DNA of 38,215 nucleotides from Thermococci archaeon (GTDB lineage Archaea > Methanobacteriota_B > Thermococci > Thermococcales > Thermococcaceae), in NCBI GenBank assembly GCA_013153595.1, contig JAADEC010000040.1:1-38215 (forward strand), written 5' to 3'. Positions within the stretch are counted from its first letter, which is position 1. The number at the start of each line of letters is the position of its first letter. Under the pieces are notes generated by a model, which saw only the letters and a list, made by a program, of their open reading frames with translations, ran no database searches and was not told the DNA's origin. A program made the position numbers and the translations under genes. Of the stretch, positions 27,232 through 36,047 are shown piece after piece.

Positions 27232-28177
27232 GCTCTGCCGCGATTAGCCTCGGGTCTACGTTCGACTCCAAGAGGGTCTCCACCTCATCTGGATTGAGCT
27301 CACGGTGATGAAGAACGTCCTTTGAGTCCTTTCTGAGGAAGATGACTTGTCCGTCAAAGCCGTCAATCTCCTCTTTCAGGTCGTCAAAGTAGTACAGAAC
27401 ATCTATGCTGTGGGTCGAGAGAACTACCTGCCAGGGGCCGAGGGCAAGCCATTTCATGAGCTCGCGCAACATTCCTGGATGGAGTGCGGCATCAAAATCG
27501 TCCCACAGAACCAGTTTTGGCTGTAGAAGCTCAAGGAGCATCATGACCTTCACGCTCTTCTTAACGCCGTCCCCAGCGTCTTCTATGTGGATGTAGCTGG
27601 CATCACTCCGTCTGAAATACCATCCGTCCTTCTTGAGGACTATCTCTGTGAACTCCTCGTCGAGGACCTTACTTATCCTTCGTGCGGTCTTCGTGTGTAT
27701 CTTCTTCTTCACAATCTCGGGTTCCCTCTTCTCAAGAAATCCATTGATACGCTTCATGAACTCGATGTCGTATGGAAGGAACACAACAGGCGAAATAGTG
27801 GAAGGCTCTTTCGACCGCTGGACGATCTCATTTCTCCGTGAAGAGATTCTTCGTAAAAGATCTCCCCCGTCTCTCAGAATGTGAGTGATGGTTCTTTTTT
27901 CGGTCTCGCACGTTATTTGGGCCCTTCCCGCATACTTATAGATGAGCCTGCGCGCCTCGTTATCGTGTCTGCTCATGATAAAGTCGTGCACATTATTTCC
28001 CGTAACTGGCTCTCCATACTCCGGGACCGTCCCAACGAATATAGCTTCCATGAGCGTTGATTTTCCCGCGTTGTTCTTCCCGATTAGGATATTAAACCTT
28101 CTAAGAGGTATGGGGCTTGAAAGTCTGCGTATTCCTCTAAACTCTGAGATCTCTTTTACCTCATGGATAAACGTCAT
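27221..28177 (-). CDS. AAA (AAA_15/AAA_21, OLD-like) ABC-type ATPase
   Basis: Walker A IGKNNAGKSTLMEAI, signature region EDAGDGVKKSVKVMMLLELL, Walker B KLVLWDDFDAALHP, H-loop VVLSTHSIDVL; overlaps the downstream gene by 11 nt. Confidence 0.9.
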   Translation of the reverse strand: MTFIHEVKEISEFRGIRRLSSPIPLRRFNILIGKNNAGKSTLMEAIFVGTVPEYGEPVTGNNVHDFIMSRHDNEARRLIYKYAGRAQITCETEKRTITHILRDGGDLLRRISSRRNEIVQRSKEPSTISPVVFLPYDIEFMKRINGFLEKREPEIVKKKIHTKTARRISKVLDEEFTEIVLKKDGWYFRRSDASYIHIEDAGDGVKKSVKVMMLLELLQPKLVLWDDFDAALHPGMLRELMKWLALGPWQVVLSTHSIDVLYYFDDLKEEIDGFDGQVIFLRKDSKDVLHHRELNPDEVETLLESNVDPRLIAAELDI

Positions 28178-28247
28178 GAACCCCCTCTCTCTTTTTAGTC
28201 ATCGAGGGCTTAAAAAGTCATCTCTACCGGCAGACATCAGCGATCAG

Positions 28248-29375
28248 TTACTGAAACAATAAGAGTATTAAAGCTGACATAACCAGAGCCGCCAGAAAAT
28301 ACGGAATCGAGTACCTGTGAAAGTCTCTGAGGCGTATCCTCGCGATTCTGACGGCTATGAGGTTGGCGATGGAGCCTATTATCAGCCCAGTACCCCCGAT
28401 GTTTACTCCAACCGTCAGGGGGAGCCAATCCGGGCGAGAGTTCGATGTGAGGAGGACCGTGGCCGGGACGTTGCTGATGACCTGGCTCACACCCGCAGAC
28501 GTCAGCATCAGCCGCACCCCCGAGGAGGGAAACTGAAGCCTCGCGTGCCCCATGAGCAGGGCGAGCTCGTTGAAGTCCACGAATATGAATGCGAACGTCA
28601 GCAGCAGCGCCCAGTCAAAGCCCCACAGTGCTTCCCTCCCAACGGTTAGGAGAACGAGGACTGTAACTGGAAGGGCGAGCCAGTGAAACCCCGTCTCCGC
28701 CAGAAGAACGTTCATGACGAGCAGGAGAACCGACGTTACAAGGAGCCTCAAATTGACGGCCACGGGGGGTATGGTTCTGACTTTAATCGTCCGCTCCTTG
28801 ATTGACATGGCAAACAGCAGGAGGAGAGAGACCCATGCGATGAAAAACGGTAACATATGGACGATAAACGCCCAGAAAGACACTCCGTAGCGTCTCCATA
28901 TCACGACGTTCTGGGGGTTTCCTATGGGGGTCAGGGCGGAACCGACGTTGGCCGCTATGGCGGAGAGAGTGACGGCCCTGGCCACGTTTATGCCCGCCAC
29001 TTCGGCCGTCGCAACGACGAGGGGAATGAAAACCAGCATCGCGGTATCGTTCATGATAACGGCAGATGACAGGGCGATTATAGGAAGGATGTACAGCATC
29101 AGCCGCTTCTCTGAACCCCCCGCCCTCTCCACTATCCCCGGGGCCAGCCTGCTGAATATCCCTGAAAGCTCAAGCCCCTTCGACGTCATTATGAGGGCCG
29201 TTATGAGGGAGAGGCTCCTCCAGTCCACGAGATGGGGAGTGTTCCTGACCATGGAGGGGTTGAGGAGAGCGAGGACTAAGTAGAGCAGCAGAAGGATTGT
29301 GAGGAACCACTCTCTCCTTACGAATCCCCTGGCTCGTTCAAACGCCGTGTCTCCTAACCTCCTCGGTAAGGCCAT
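28248..29375 (-). CDS. ArsB/NhaD-superfamily anion permease
   Basis: IIALSSAVIMNDTAMLVFIPLVVATAEVAGINVARAVTLSAIAANVGSALTPIGNPQNVVIWRRYGVSF (ion transporter signature). Start 29375 or 29399. Confidence 0.85.
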   Translation of the reverse strand: MALPRRLGDTAFERARGFVRREWFLTILLLLYLVLALLNPSMVRNTPHLVDWRSLSLITALIMTSKGLELSGIFSRLAPGIVERAGGSEKRLMLYILPIIALSSAVIMNDTAMLVFIPLVVATAEVAGINVARAVTLSAIAANVGSALTPIGNPQNVVIWRRYGVSFWAFIVHMLPFFIAWVSLLLLFAMSIKERTIKVRTIPPVAVNLRLLVTSVLLLVMNVLLAETGFHWLALPVTVLVLLTVGREALWGFDWALLLTFAFIFVDFNELALLMGHARLQFPSSGVRLMLTSAGVSQVISNVPATVLLTSNSRPDWLPLTVGVNIGGTGLIIGSIANLIAVRIARIRLRDFHRYSIPYFLAALVMSALILLLFQ

Positions 29376-29832
29376 AATCCGGGATGAGCTCCGAGCCATC
29401 TGCCGATACGCGGACGTGCATTATTATAAAGCTTTTCCACGCCACAGGAACGACCCAGCAGTCCTCAGGCCCCCTGAACTCACAAGCGTCAATCACCCTG
29501 GCCTCCTTCAGAGCCTTTTCAACCGACTCAATTATCTCATCGGGTCTGAGGTCCCCCTCGATCCGTACGTGAACCGGATTCCCCTTTGGAGACGGCGCAC
29601 CTGTTCTCGGGTCGTAATGTACCCTGTCTATCGCGAAGTCGAGGTAGAGAACTGGAACGTCCGCATGAACCAGCGGCCCGCGGTGAACTATGGGCTCTCC
29701 AGCCCTGAAGAACCTCAGTGCGTCCCTGACCAGATCCACAGCCTTTGAGGCATCCTCCGTTCTCAGCACCCTGCCCCCACTAAGGGGCTCCCTTCTGACG
29801 GGTGGAAAAGGAGCAGGCATCACATCACCCAC
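29338..29832 (-). CDS. conserved hypothetical protein
   Basis: Coherent ORF MGDVMPAPFPPVRREPLSGGRVLRTEDASKAVDLVRDALRFFRAG... upstream of and overlapping the permease. Confidence 0.65.
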   Translation of the reverse strand: MGDVMPAPFPPVRREPLSGGRVLRTEDASKAVDLVRDALRFFRAGEPIVHRGPLVHADVPVLYLDFAIDRVHYDPRTGAPSPKGNPVHVRIEGDLRPDEIIESVEKALKEARVIDACEFRGPEDCWVVPVAWKSFIIMHVRVSADGSELIPDYGLTEEVRRHGV

Positions 29833-29956
29833 AAAAGCCTTAAGTCAAGCCCCCTATTAACGTTCCTGTTGGTCGCCGGGTACGGGGCAAGATGAGCATC
29901 TTAATGATGGGAAAATGATTTAAACGTGTGGGTACAACTATCAGGATGTGAGGGGT

Positions 29957-30688
29957 ATGGTGGGTGAGGACACAGGAAAGATCAGGGCCGTCTTCTTTGA
30001 CTTCGTTGGAACCATAATAACGCGGGAGGGAGAGACCGTAACCCATCAGAACATCGTGCGTGAAATCCTGAAGAGAGCCGGCAGGGACGATCTGGACGTC
30101 ATCGCGGTGTGGCAGGATTACGAAAGGGAGAGCTCCAGACTGTTCAGGGATCTCTCGGGGAAACGGTACGTACCGATAAGGAGGATCGACGAGGAGGCCA
30201 TGCGGAGGGTTGGAGAGAAGTACGGCTTTGAGGTGGACGACGGGTTCTGGGACGTAAGCCTGAGAATGCACGCCGTCCACGGCAGGGCTTTTCCCGACGC
30301 CGTGAAGACCCTCAAAACCCTCAGGAGCATGGGGGTTCATGTGGGTCTCATAACCGACTCCGACAACGACTACATAGAGACCCATCTGAAAGCTTTGGGC
30401 ATTTACGACCTCTTCGACAGCATCACCACCAGCGAAGACGCGGGATTCTACAAGCCCCACCCCAGGATCTTCGAACTTGCTATGGAGCGGGCGCACGTCT
30501 CTCCTGGGGAGTCCATTTACGTCGGAGACAACCCAGAGAAGGACTGCAGGGGAGCCGAGAACGTCGGAATGCTCAGCGTTCTGCTTGATCCGGACGGTTC
30601 CAAGAAGGAGCTGTGGGAGAACTGCAGGGTCGTGGTGTCGAGGCTGTTTGACGTGGTGGACCTCGTCAGAGGTTTGAACGGCTCGTGA
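29957..30688 (+). CDS. HAD-superfamily hydrolase
   Basis: IRAVFFDFVGTIITREGE, GLITDSDNDYIETHLKALGI, FYKPHPRIFELAMERAHVSPGESIYVGDNPEKDCRGAENVGM. Confidence 0.92.
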   Translation: MVGEDTGKIRAVFFDFVGTIITREGETVTHQNIVREILKRAGRDDLDVIAVWQDYERESSRLFRDLSGKRYVPIRRIDEEAMRRVGEKYGFEVDDGFWDVSLRMHAVHGRAFPDAVKTLKTLRSMGVHVGLITDSDNDYIETHLKALGIYDLFDSITTSEDAGFYKPHPRIFELAMERAHVSPGESIYVGDNPEKDCRGAENVGMLSVLLDPDGSKKELWENCRVVVSRLFDVVDLVRGLNGS

Positions 30689-30704
30689 CACGGGTGCAGA
30701 CGTT

Positions 30705-31715
30705 ATGACCGGGGAGAAACCGAGGGTTCTTGTACTCTTCAAGATAAAGAGCAGGGCATTAAAAGAGCTTAAAAAGTACGCTGAGGTAGACGTGCTGCCG
30801 TACCCAGATGAGGAGCTGCTGATATCCAGGATCGGGAGCTACGATGCAGTTCTGGTTTCTCCGCTGAACAGGATGACCAGGGAGGTCATAGAGTCCGGCA
30901 GGAGGCTCAAGGTGATAAGCTGCCACTCCGCTGGCTACGACAACGTGGACATCGATGCGGCAACGGAGAGGGGGATCTACGTGACCAAGGTCTCGGGATG
31001 GCTGAGCGAGGCGGTTGCGGAGTTCGCCGTTGGCCTGACGGTGGATCTCCTGAGAAAGATCGTGTACACCGATAGGTTCGTCAGGGAAGGGAACTGGAAG
31101 AGCCACAGAGAGGTGTGGAGCCGCTTCAAGAGTGTGGAGACCCTCTACGGCAAGAAAGTCGGGATACTCGGCATGGGGGCTATAGGAAAGGCCATAGCAA
31201 GAAGGATGAAGGCAATGGGAACCGAGCTGTTCTACTGGTCCCGCTCGAGAAAACCCGACATCGAGGAGGAAACCGGGGCCGAGTACCTGCCCGTAGAGGA
31301 GGTCATTAAAAGGAGCGACATCGTTATACTTGCCCTTCCCGCCACCAAGGACACCCATCACATAATCAACGGGGAGCGGCTAAGACACATGAGGGGGAAG
31401 TACCTCGTCAACATAGGCAGGGGGAGTCTGGTCGATGAGGCGGCCGTTACAGAGGCCCTTAAAGAGGGCATTCTGAAGGGCTACGCCACGGACGTGTTCG
31501 AGGATGAACCTGTTCAGGAGCACGAGCTCTTCGATCTCTCCTGGGAGACCGTCCTCACACCGCACTACGCGGGCCTGAGCATTGAAACACTGGAAGATAT
31601 GGGGATGAGGGCCGTTGAGAACCTGATAAGTATCCTCAGGGGAGAGTACATCGACGATATAGTCAATAAGGAGGTCATGAAGATAAGACCCCTTAAGGAG
31701 GTGAAGATGTTATGA
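30705..31715 (+). CDS. D-isomer 2-hydroxyacid dehydrogenase
   Basis: KKVGILGMGAIGKAIARRMKAMGTELFYWSRSRK Rossmann motif; YLVNIGRGSLVDEAAVTEALKEGILKGYATDVFEDEP. Confidence 0.93.
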   Translation: MTGEKPRVLVLFKIKSRALKELKKYAEVDVLPYPDEELLISRIGSYDAVLVSPLNRMTREVIESGRRLKVISCHSAGYDNVDIDAATERGIYVTKVSGWLSEAVAEFAVGLTVDLLRKIVYTDRFVREGNWKSHREVWSRFKSVETLYGKKVGILGMGAIGKAIARRMKAMGTELFYWSRSRKPDIEEETGAEYLPVEEVIKRSDIVILALPATKDTHHIINGERLRHMRGKYLVNIGRGSLVDEAAVTEALKEGILKGYATDVFEDEPVQEHELFDLSWETVLTPHYAGLSIETLEDMGMRAVENLISILRGEYIDDIVNKEVMKIRPLKEVKML

Positions 31716-32710
31716 TGGAGGATGAGCTGGTTAAGGAACTCCGGGAGATAACCCGGATACCCGGAATGTCGGGCTATGAGGAGAGGGTTCGTGAAAAGAT
31801 AGAGGAATGGCTCGAGGGCTATGCGGACGCGGAGACGGACGGGATAGGAAACCTCATAGTTAGGCTTGGAGAGGGCGACCTTAAGGCCGTCTTCATGGCG
31901 CACATGGACGAGATCGGCCTCCTCATAACCGGGGTGAGCGAGAACGGGAAGCTGACCTTCAGGAAGGTGGGGGGCATAGACGACAGGCTCCTCTATGGAA
32001 GACACGTCAGCGTTATAACCGAGAACGGTCCCGTCGACGGCGTTATAGGAGCCACACCTCCCCACTTAGGACTTGACAACAGGGTGATCCCCTGGAACGA
32101 GCTGAGCATAGACATAGGCGCAGGGAGCAGGGAGGAAGCCATGAAGATGGTAAAACCCCTCGACTTCGCGGTCTTCAAGAAGCACTTCGCCGTCCTCAAC
32201 AGCAGGTACGTGTCCACGAGGTCCCTCGACGACAGGTTCGGGGTGGTTGCACTCGTTGAGGCCATAAAAGATCTCGTAGACCACGACCTCGATGGGACTT
32301 ACATGTTCGCTTTCACGGTCCAAGAGGAGGTGGGCCTCAAGGGTGCGAAGTTCTTAGCGAGGCACCACAGCCCCAGGTACGCCTTCGCAGTGGACTCGTT
32401 CGCGTGCTGCGCCAGACTAACGGGAGACGTCGCCCTCGGGAAAGGCCCCGTTATAAGGGCGGTGGATGGATCTGCAATCTACACAAGGACCCTTGCAAAG
32501 AGGGTCGCCGAGATCGCATCAAAGAATGGGATACCCCTGCAAATCGGGGTGACGGGAGGAGCAACGGACGCCTCGGTTTTCCAGGATCAGAGCGAGGTGC
32601 TGGCGGTCAGCGTTCCCATAAAGTACCTCCACAGCGAGGTTGAGATGCTGGCCGTTGAGGACCTCAGAAATCTGATAAAACTCATTGAGGCGGTGACGCT
32701 GGAGATATGA
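31715..32710 (+). CDS. M42-family metallopeptidase (TET-like aminopeptidase)
   Basis: AVFMAHMDEIGLLITGVSENGKLTFRKVGGIDDRLLYGR, STRSLDDRFGVVALVEA, FAFTVQEEVGLKGAKF, TDASVFQDQSEVLAVSVPIKYLHSEVE. Confidence 0.92.
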   Translation: MEDELVKELREITRIPGMSGYEERVREKIEEWLEGYADAETDGIGNLIVRLGEGDLKAVFMAHMDEIGLLITGVSENGKLTFRKVGGIDDRLLYGRHVSVITENGPVDGVIGATPPHLGLDNRVIPWNELSIDIGAGSREEAMKMVKPLDFAVFKKHFAVLNSRYVSTRSLDDRFGVVALVEAIKDLVDHDLDGTYMFAFTVQEEVGLKGAKFLARHHSPRYAFAVDSFACCARLTGDVALGKGPVIRAVDGSAIYTRTLAKRVAEIASKNGIPLQIGVTGGATDASVFQDQSEVLAVSVPIKYLHSEVEMLAVEDLRNLIKLIEAVTLEI

Positions 32711-32727
32711 CCCGCGGAGGTCAATAA

Positions 32728-33501
32728 ATGATCAGCCTGTTCAACGTGGCGAAGTACACCGGTGTGGGCCTGATAATAGGTCTGCTGGCCGCCCTCTTCG
32801 GTCTTGGAGGAGGATTCCTGTTAGTACCCGTGCTGAGCATGCTCGGGGTGGAGATACACAAGGCGGTGGGCACGTCAAGTGCCGCCGTCGTTTTTACGTC
32901 TTTGAGCTCAACGATCGCCTACGCGAGGCAGGGAAGGATACACTACAAGACGGGCCTGATGCTGGCGGGCAGCGCCGTGTTTGGGGCATGGATCGGGGCG
33001 TGGATGACGAGCTACATAAACTCGGCATCGCTGAAGGTTGTGTTCGGCGTAGCGCTGATGTTCGTGGCGGCTTCAATGATCAGGGGAAGAAGGGGAAGCC
33101 TGAACGTGACGGAGCTCAGCGAGCTGAAGATCAACTATAAGGCAGTTCCAATCGGGGGATTCGTATCGGGTATCATCAGCGGGCTCCTCGGTGTTGGGGG
33201 AGGCATCGTCAACGTCCCGTTCCTGACGTACCTCGGTCTCCCGATACACTACGCGGTTGCAACGTCGAGCTTCGCCATAGTGTTCACGGCCACGAGCGGG
33301 GCAGCAAAGCACTACATGCTCGGGCACGTGGTCGTTAAGTGGCTCGTCCTGCTGGTTCCGGGCCTCATAATCGGTGCCCAGCTGGGAGCGAGGATAGCCA
33401 GAGTGACCAAGGCCAAGAACCTCAAAAACGGGTTTGCCGTCATAATGTTTCTGCTGGCTCTGCGGATGATACTCAAGGGACTGGGAATTCACGTGCCTTA
33501 G
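32728..33501 (+). CDS. TauE/SafE-family sulfite/anion exporter
   Basis: Two internally homologous halves: LAALFGLGGGFLLVPVLSMLGVEIHKAVGTSSAAV and ISGLLGVGGGIVNVPFLTYLGLPIHYAVATSSFAI. Confidence 0.92.
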   Translation: MISLFNVAKYTGVGLIIGLLAALFGLGGGFLLVPVLSMLGVEIHKAVGTSSAAVVFTSLSSTIAYARQGRIHYKTGLMLAGSAVFGAWIGAWMTSYINSASLKVVFGVALMFVAASMIRGRRGSLNVTELSELKINYKAVPIGGFVSGIISGLLGVGGGIVNVPFLTYLGLPIHYAVATSSFAIVFTATSGAAKHYMLGHVVVKWLVLLVPGLIIGAQLGARIARVTKAKNLKNGFAVIMFLLALRMILKGLGIHVP

Positions 33502-33602
33502 ACGACAAAGTTCAGGGCTATGAAACCAGGTGAAACCATGAGAAACCACGGCCGGGCCTTATTTCATCAACGTCCGGGAGGATTCCTAATATACCTGTAA
33601 GG

Positions 33603-34769
33603 ATGATCACAGCATGGGTGAAACCGATGAGGGGGAGAAAGGAAGAGAGGCTCGGGTTCAAATTCAGATTCAGATCCGGTGTATCTCTAAAGGTGTCGGC
33701 CGCTGTGGCAGTGATCTCGGTTATGATGGTGCTGGGCATATGGGCCGCGGCGGCCGCGGCGGCTCCCGCAGGCTCGGGTGGATCGGGCTACGGGCAGGGC
33801 ACGGCCGTGACGGTAACGATAAACGGTGCGGTATACGGCACGGGGAACGGAAGCGTGACGGTGAACACGACGGGAACAGGGACCGGGAACGAAAGCGTGT
33901 GCACGTCAAACGGGACTAAGATGCTGGCGGAGGGCCTCCTGATAGTGGTCGAGAGGCTGTCCAACGTGACCGCGCGGCTGATCAACGGCACCAACTTCAA
34001 CTCAAGCGTAGCCCCGAGCAACAGAACCATGCTGTACTACTCGACCGCCAAGAAGTACCAGACGGCCGCCGTGAAGGAGTACAACATGGGAGAGTACTGC
34101 CTCTCAATAAGGGACTCATTCAAGGCGATGCACTACTACAGGCTCGCCATAATGAGCCTCAAGCTCAGGGTTCCTGCGAGGCCCGCCATCTACTACGAGG
34201 CGAAAGGGGAGCTCAGGATGATGGCATCGTACTCCGTTCACGTGAGGCACCTAATCGGATGGCTCTCGCTGAACGGCGTCAACGTGACCAACGTAAGCAG
34301 GCTCTACAACGAGACCCTTGCCGCGTACAGGAAGGTCGCTCAGGATCTCAGAGATAACAACATGACAGCCCTTAGGAAGGATCTCACGATAGCCCACGAG
34401 AAGAGGACACAGCTCGATGCAGCACTCAGGAGAGCGATGGGGGACGTGATAAGGCACCAGGCGAAGCTCATAGTCAACAGGTTCCTCAACTGGACGAGGA
34501 TGGAGATCCAGGCCCTTGAGGCTGTGGCCAACGAGACGAACATGACCTGGATGAAGATCTGGATCTCATTCCTAACCAGCACGCTCGAACAGCTGTATAA
34601 ATCCGTCGAAGCCCTCGCCAACAGCAGCAGATACATGGCCGCCCTGGCGATTATAGAGGCCAACCTCCACCCCATAAAGCACTCGGCTCTCCTGGCGGGC
34701 ATACACCACAGCCGCAACCACCACAGCAAGACCCACAGGGGCAGAGACAGACACGAACACCGGGGCTGA
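33603..34769 (+). CDS. predicted secreted/membrane-anchored protein, His-rich C-terminus
   Basis: N-terminal hydrophobic VSAAVAVISVMMVLGIWAAAAAAAPAG, Gly/Thr-rich segment, many N-x-S/T sequons, C-terminus HHSRNHHSKTHRGRDRHEHRG. Start may be downstream at 33627. Confidence 0.7.
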   Translation: MITAWVKPMRGRKEERLGFKFRFRSGVSLKVSAAVAVISVMMVLGIWAAAAAAAPAGSGGSGYGQGTAVTVTINGAVYGTGNGSVTVNTTGTGTGNESVCTSNGTKMLAEGLLIVVERLSNVTARLINGTNFNSSVAPSNRTMLYYSTAKKYQTAAVKEYNMGEYCLSIRDSFKAMHYYRLAIMSLKLRVPARPAIYYEAKGELRMMASYSVHVRHLIGWLSLNGVNVTNVSRLYNETLAAYRKVAQDLRDNNMTALRKDLTIAHEKRTQLDAALRRAMGDVIRHQAKLIVNRFLNWTRMEIQALEAVANETNMTWMKIWISFLTSTLEQLYKSVEALANSSRYMAALAIIEANLHPIKHSALLAGIHHSRNHHSKTHRGRDRHEHRG

Positions 34770-34792
34770 ATGGGCGGACTTTCGCTTTTCTA

Positions 34793-34822
34793 CCCATTTT
34801 TAAAGATCCCATTTTTAAAGAG
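34793..34822. repeat. 15-bp tandem duplication (cccatttttaaagat / cccatttttaaagag)
   Basis: Direct reading; 14/15 identity between adjacent copies. Confidence 0.9.
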
Positions 34823-34939
34823 CTACATCCTGCAAGGAGAGCCTCACCAGCGCATGAGCTCCAAAGATCTTAAAGAACGTGCCAAGAAGAGTAAATTTAA
34901 ACCGCGGAAGAACGCGACTGAACCGCGGCAATTCGCTGC

Positions 34940-35083
34940 TCACTTCTTTTTCCCCGCTCCCGAGCCGCCGTGGGCGCGGTTAACGTGCCTTGCGTAGTCC
35001 TTGCTCCGCCTGAACACCATACCGCACTTCGGGCACCTGTAGTACGGCACACCATCCCTATCGAAGAAGATCTCTGCCCTCAT
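34940..35083 (-). CDS. 47-aa C2H2-type zinc-finger protein
   Basis: Manual translation MRAEIFFDRDGVPYYRCPKCGMVFRRSKDYARHVNRAHGGSGAGKKK*; C-x2-C-x12-H-x4-H; GGTGAGG SD upstream. Below the ORF track length cutoff. Confidence 0.88.
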   Translation of the reverse strand: MRAEIFFDRDGVPYYRCPKCGMVFRRSKDYARHVNRAHGGSGAGKKK

Positions 35084-35162
35084 TGCTCCTCACCGGGCCG
35101 TTGTATGAACCCATGGTTTTATAAAATTTGCGAGGCCCAAGGGCTCTGAAGGGCCCAGCCCA

Positions 35163-35978
35163 TCAGTAGACCCATATCCTGTTGCCCTTGACCTTGAGGT
35201 ACCCCATGCTCTGAAGTTCCTTTATGAAGCTTTCGACGGCGTCTTCATCGAAGTAGACCTGCACAGAACCTGCCTCGCTCCCTATCTCCAACGGCTCCCT
35301 TTCCATTATCGCCTCGATCAGACGATCCTTCCGCGGGTACTCTTCAGCAAGCTTGAGTATCATATCCGCCATCAGGGAGCGGGCCATGCCCGCGAACATG
35401 GCGTTAACCCTGCTCTCCTCCGTCGCGTAGTCCTCCGCGATCTGGATGGCCTTCTCTATCAGATCCCTGTCAACCTCCATCACCCTGACGTAGTACCTCT
35501 TTGAAATGGACACCTCGGTGACGATCTTAAAGCACTTCAGCTTGTCCTCATCCTCATCGTAGATCTCTTCAAGCGGAAAACGCAACTCCAGCTCGACGTC
35601 ATCGAGGGGCACGTGCTTGACGAGTTTCAACCCGTTTTTGCCTTCCTCGAGGACGCCCATCTCGACCAGCGCGGTCACCAGCGTGAGTCTCTCAACATCT
35701 GACTCCTCAAAAAGCTCTTCAACGCTCTTTTCCTGGCCGACTTCCCAGTCCTTCATCATCTCATCGTACGCCCGCCTTATACTCTCGAGGCTTTCCTCAA
35801 CCGCGGTGATGTTGCACGAGTTGAGCAGCTCCCTGTACTTGCCCCTCAGGACGGCCTGATGGAAGACCTCCTCGTCATCAACCTCAAACCTGCTGTTCAT
35901 TATGCCCGCCCGGCTGAGCTCACGCGAGAGCGCGTTCATATCCTCCTTGCTGAGAACCTCAAACTTCATGATGCACAC
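35163..35978 (-). CDS. conserved hypothetical protein, acidic helical
   Basis: Long coherent ORF MCIMKFEVLSKEDMNALSRELSRAGIMNSRFEVDDEEVFHQAVLRGKYRELL...; no family recognised. Confidence 0.75.
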   Translation of the reverse strand: MCIMKFEVLSKEDMNALSRELSRAGIMNSRFEVDDEEVFHQAVLRGKYRELLNSCNITAVEESLESIRRAYDEMMKDWEVGQEKSVEELFEESDVERLTLVTALVEMGVLEEGKNGLKLVKHVPLDDVELELRFPLEEIYDEDEDKLKCFKIVTEVSISKRYYVRVMEVDRDLIEKAIQIAEDYATEESRVNAMFAGMARSLMADMILKLAEEYPRKDRLIEAIMEREPLEIGSEAGSVQVYFDEDAVESFIKELQSMGYLKVKGNRIWVY

Positions 35979-36047
35979 CCGATGTGATGATGCTAAGGAG
36001 GAGGGCTTATAAACCGTTTGGCCCGCACCCGCTGTTTTGAGTTGGGG

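Noticed and set aside
29840-30742. 300-aa minus-strand ORF
   Set aside because: Antisense to the HAD hydrolase, no recognisable motif.
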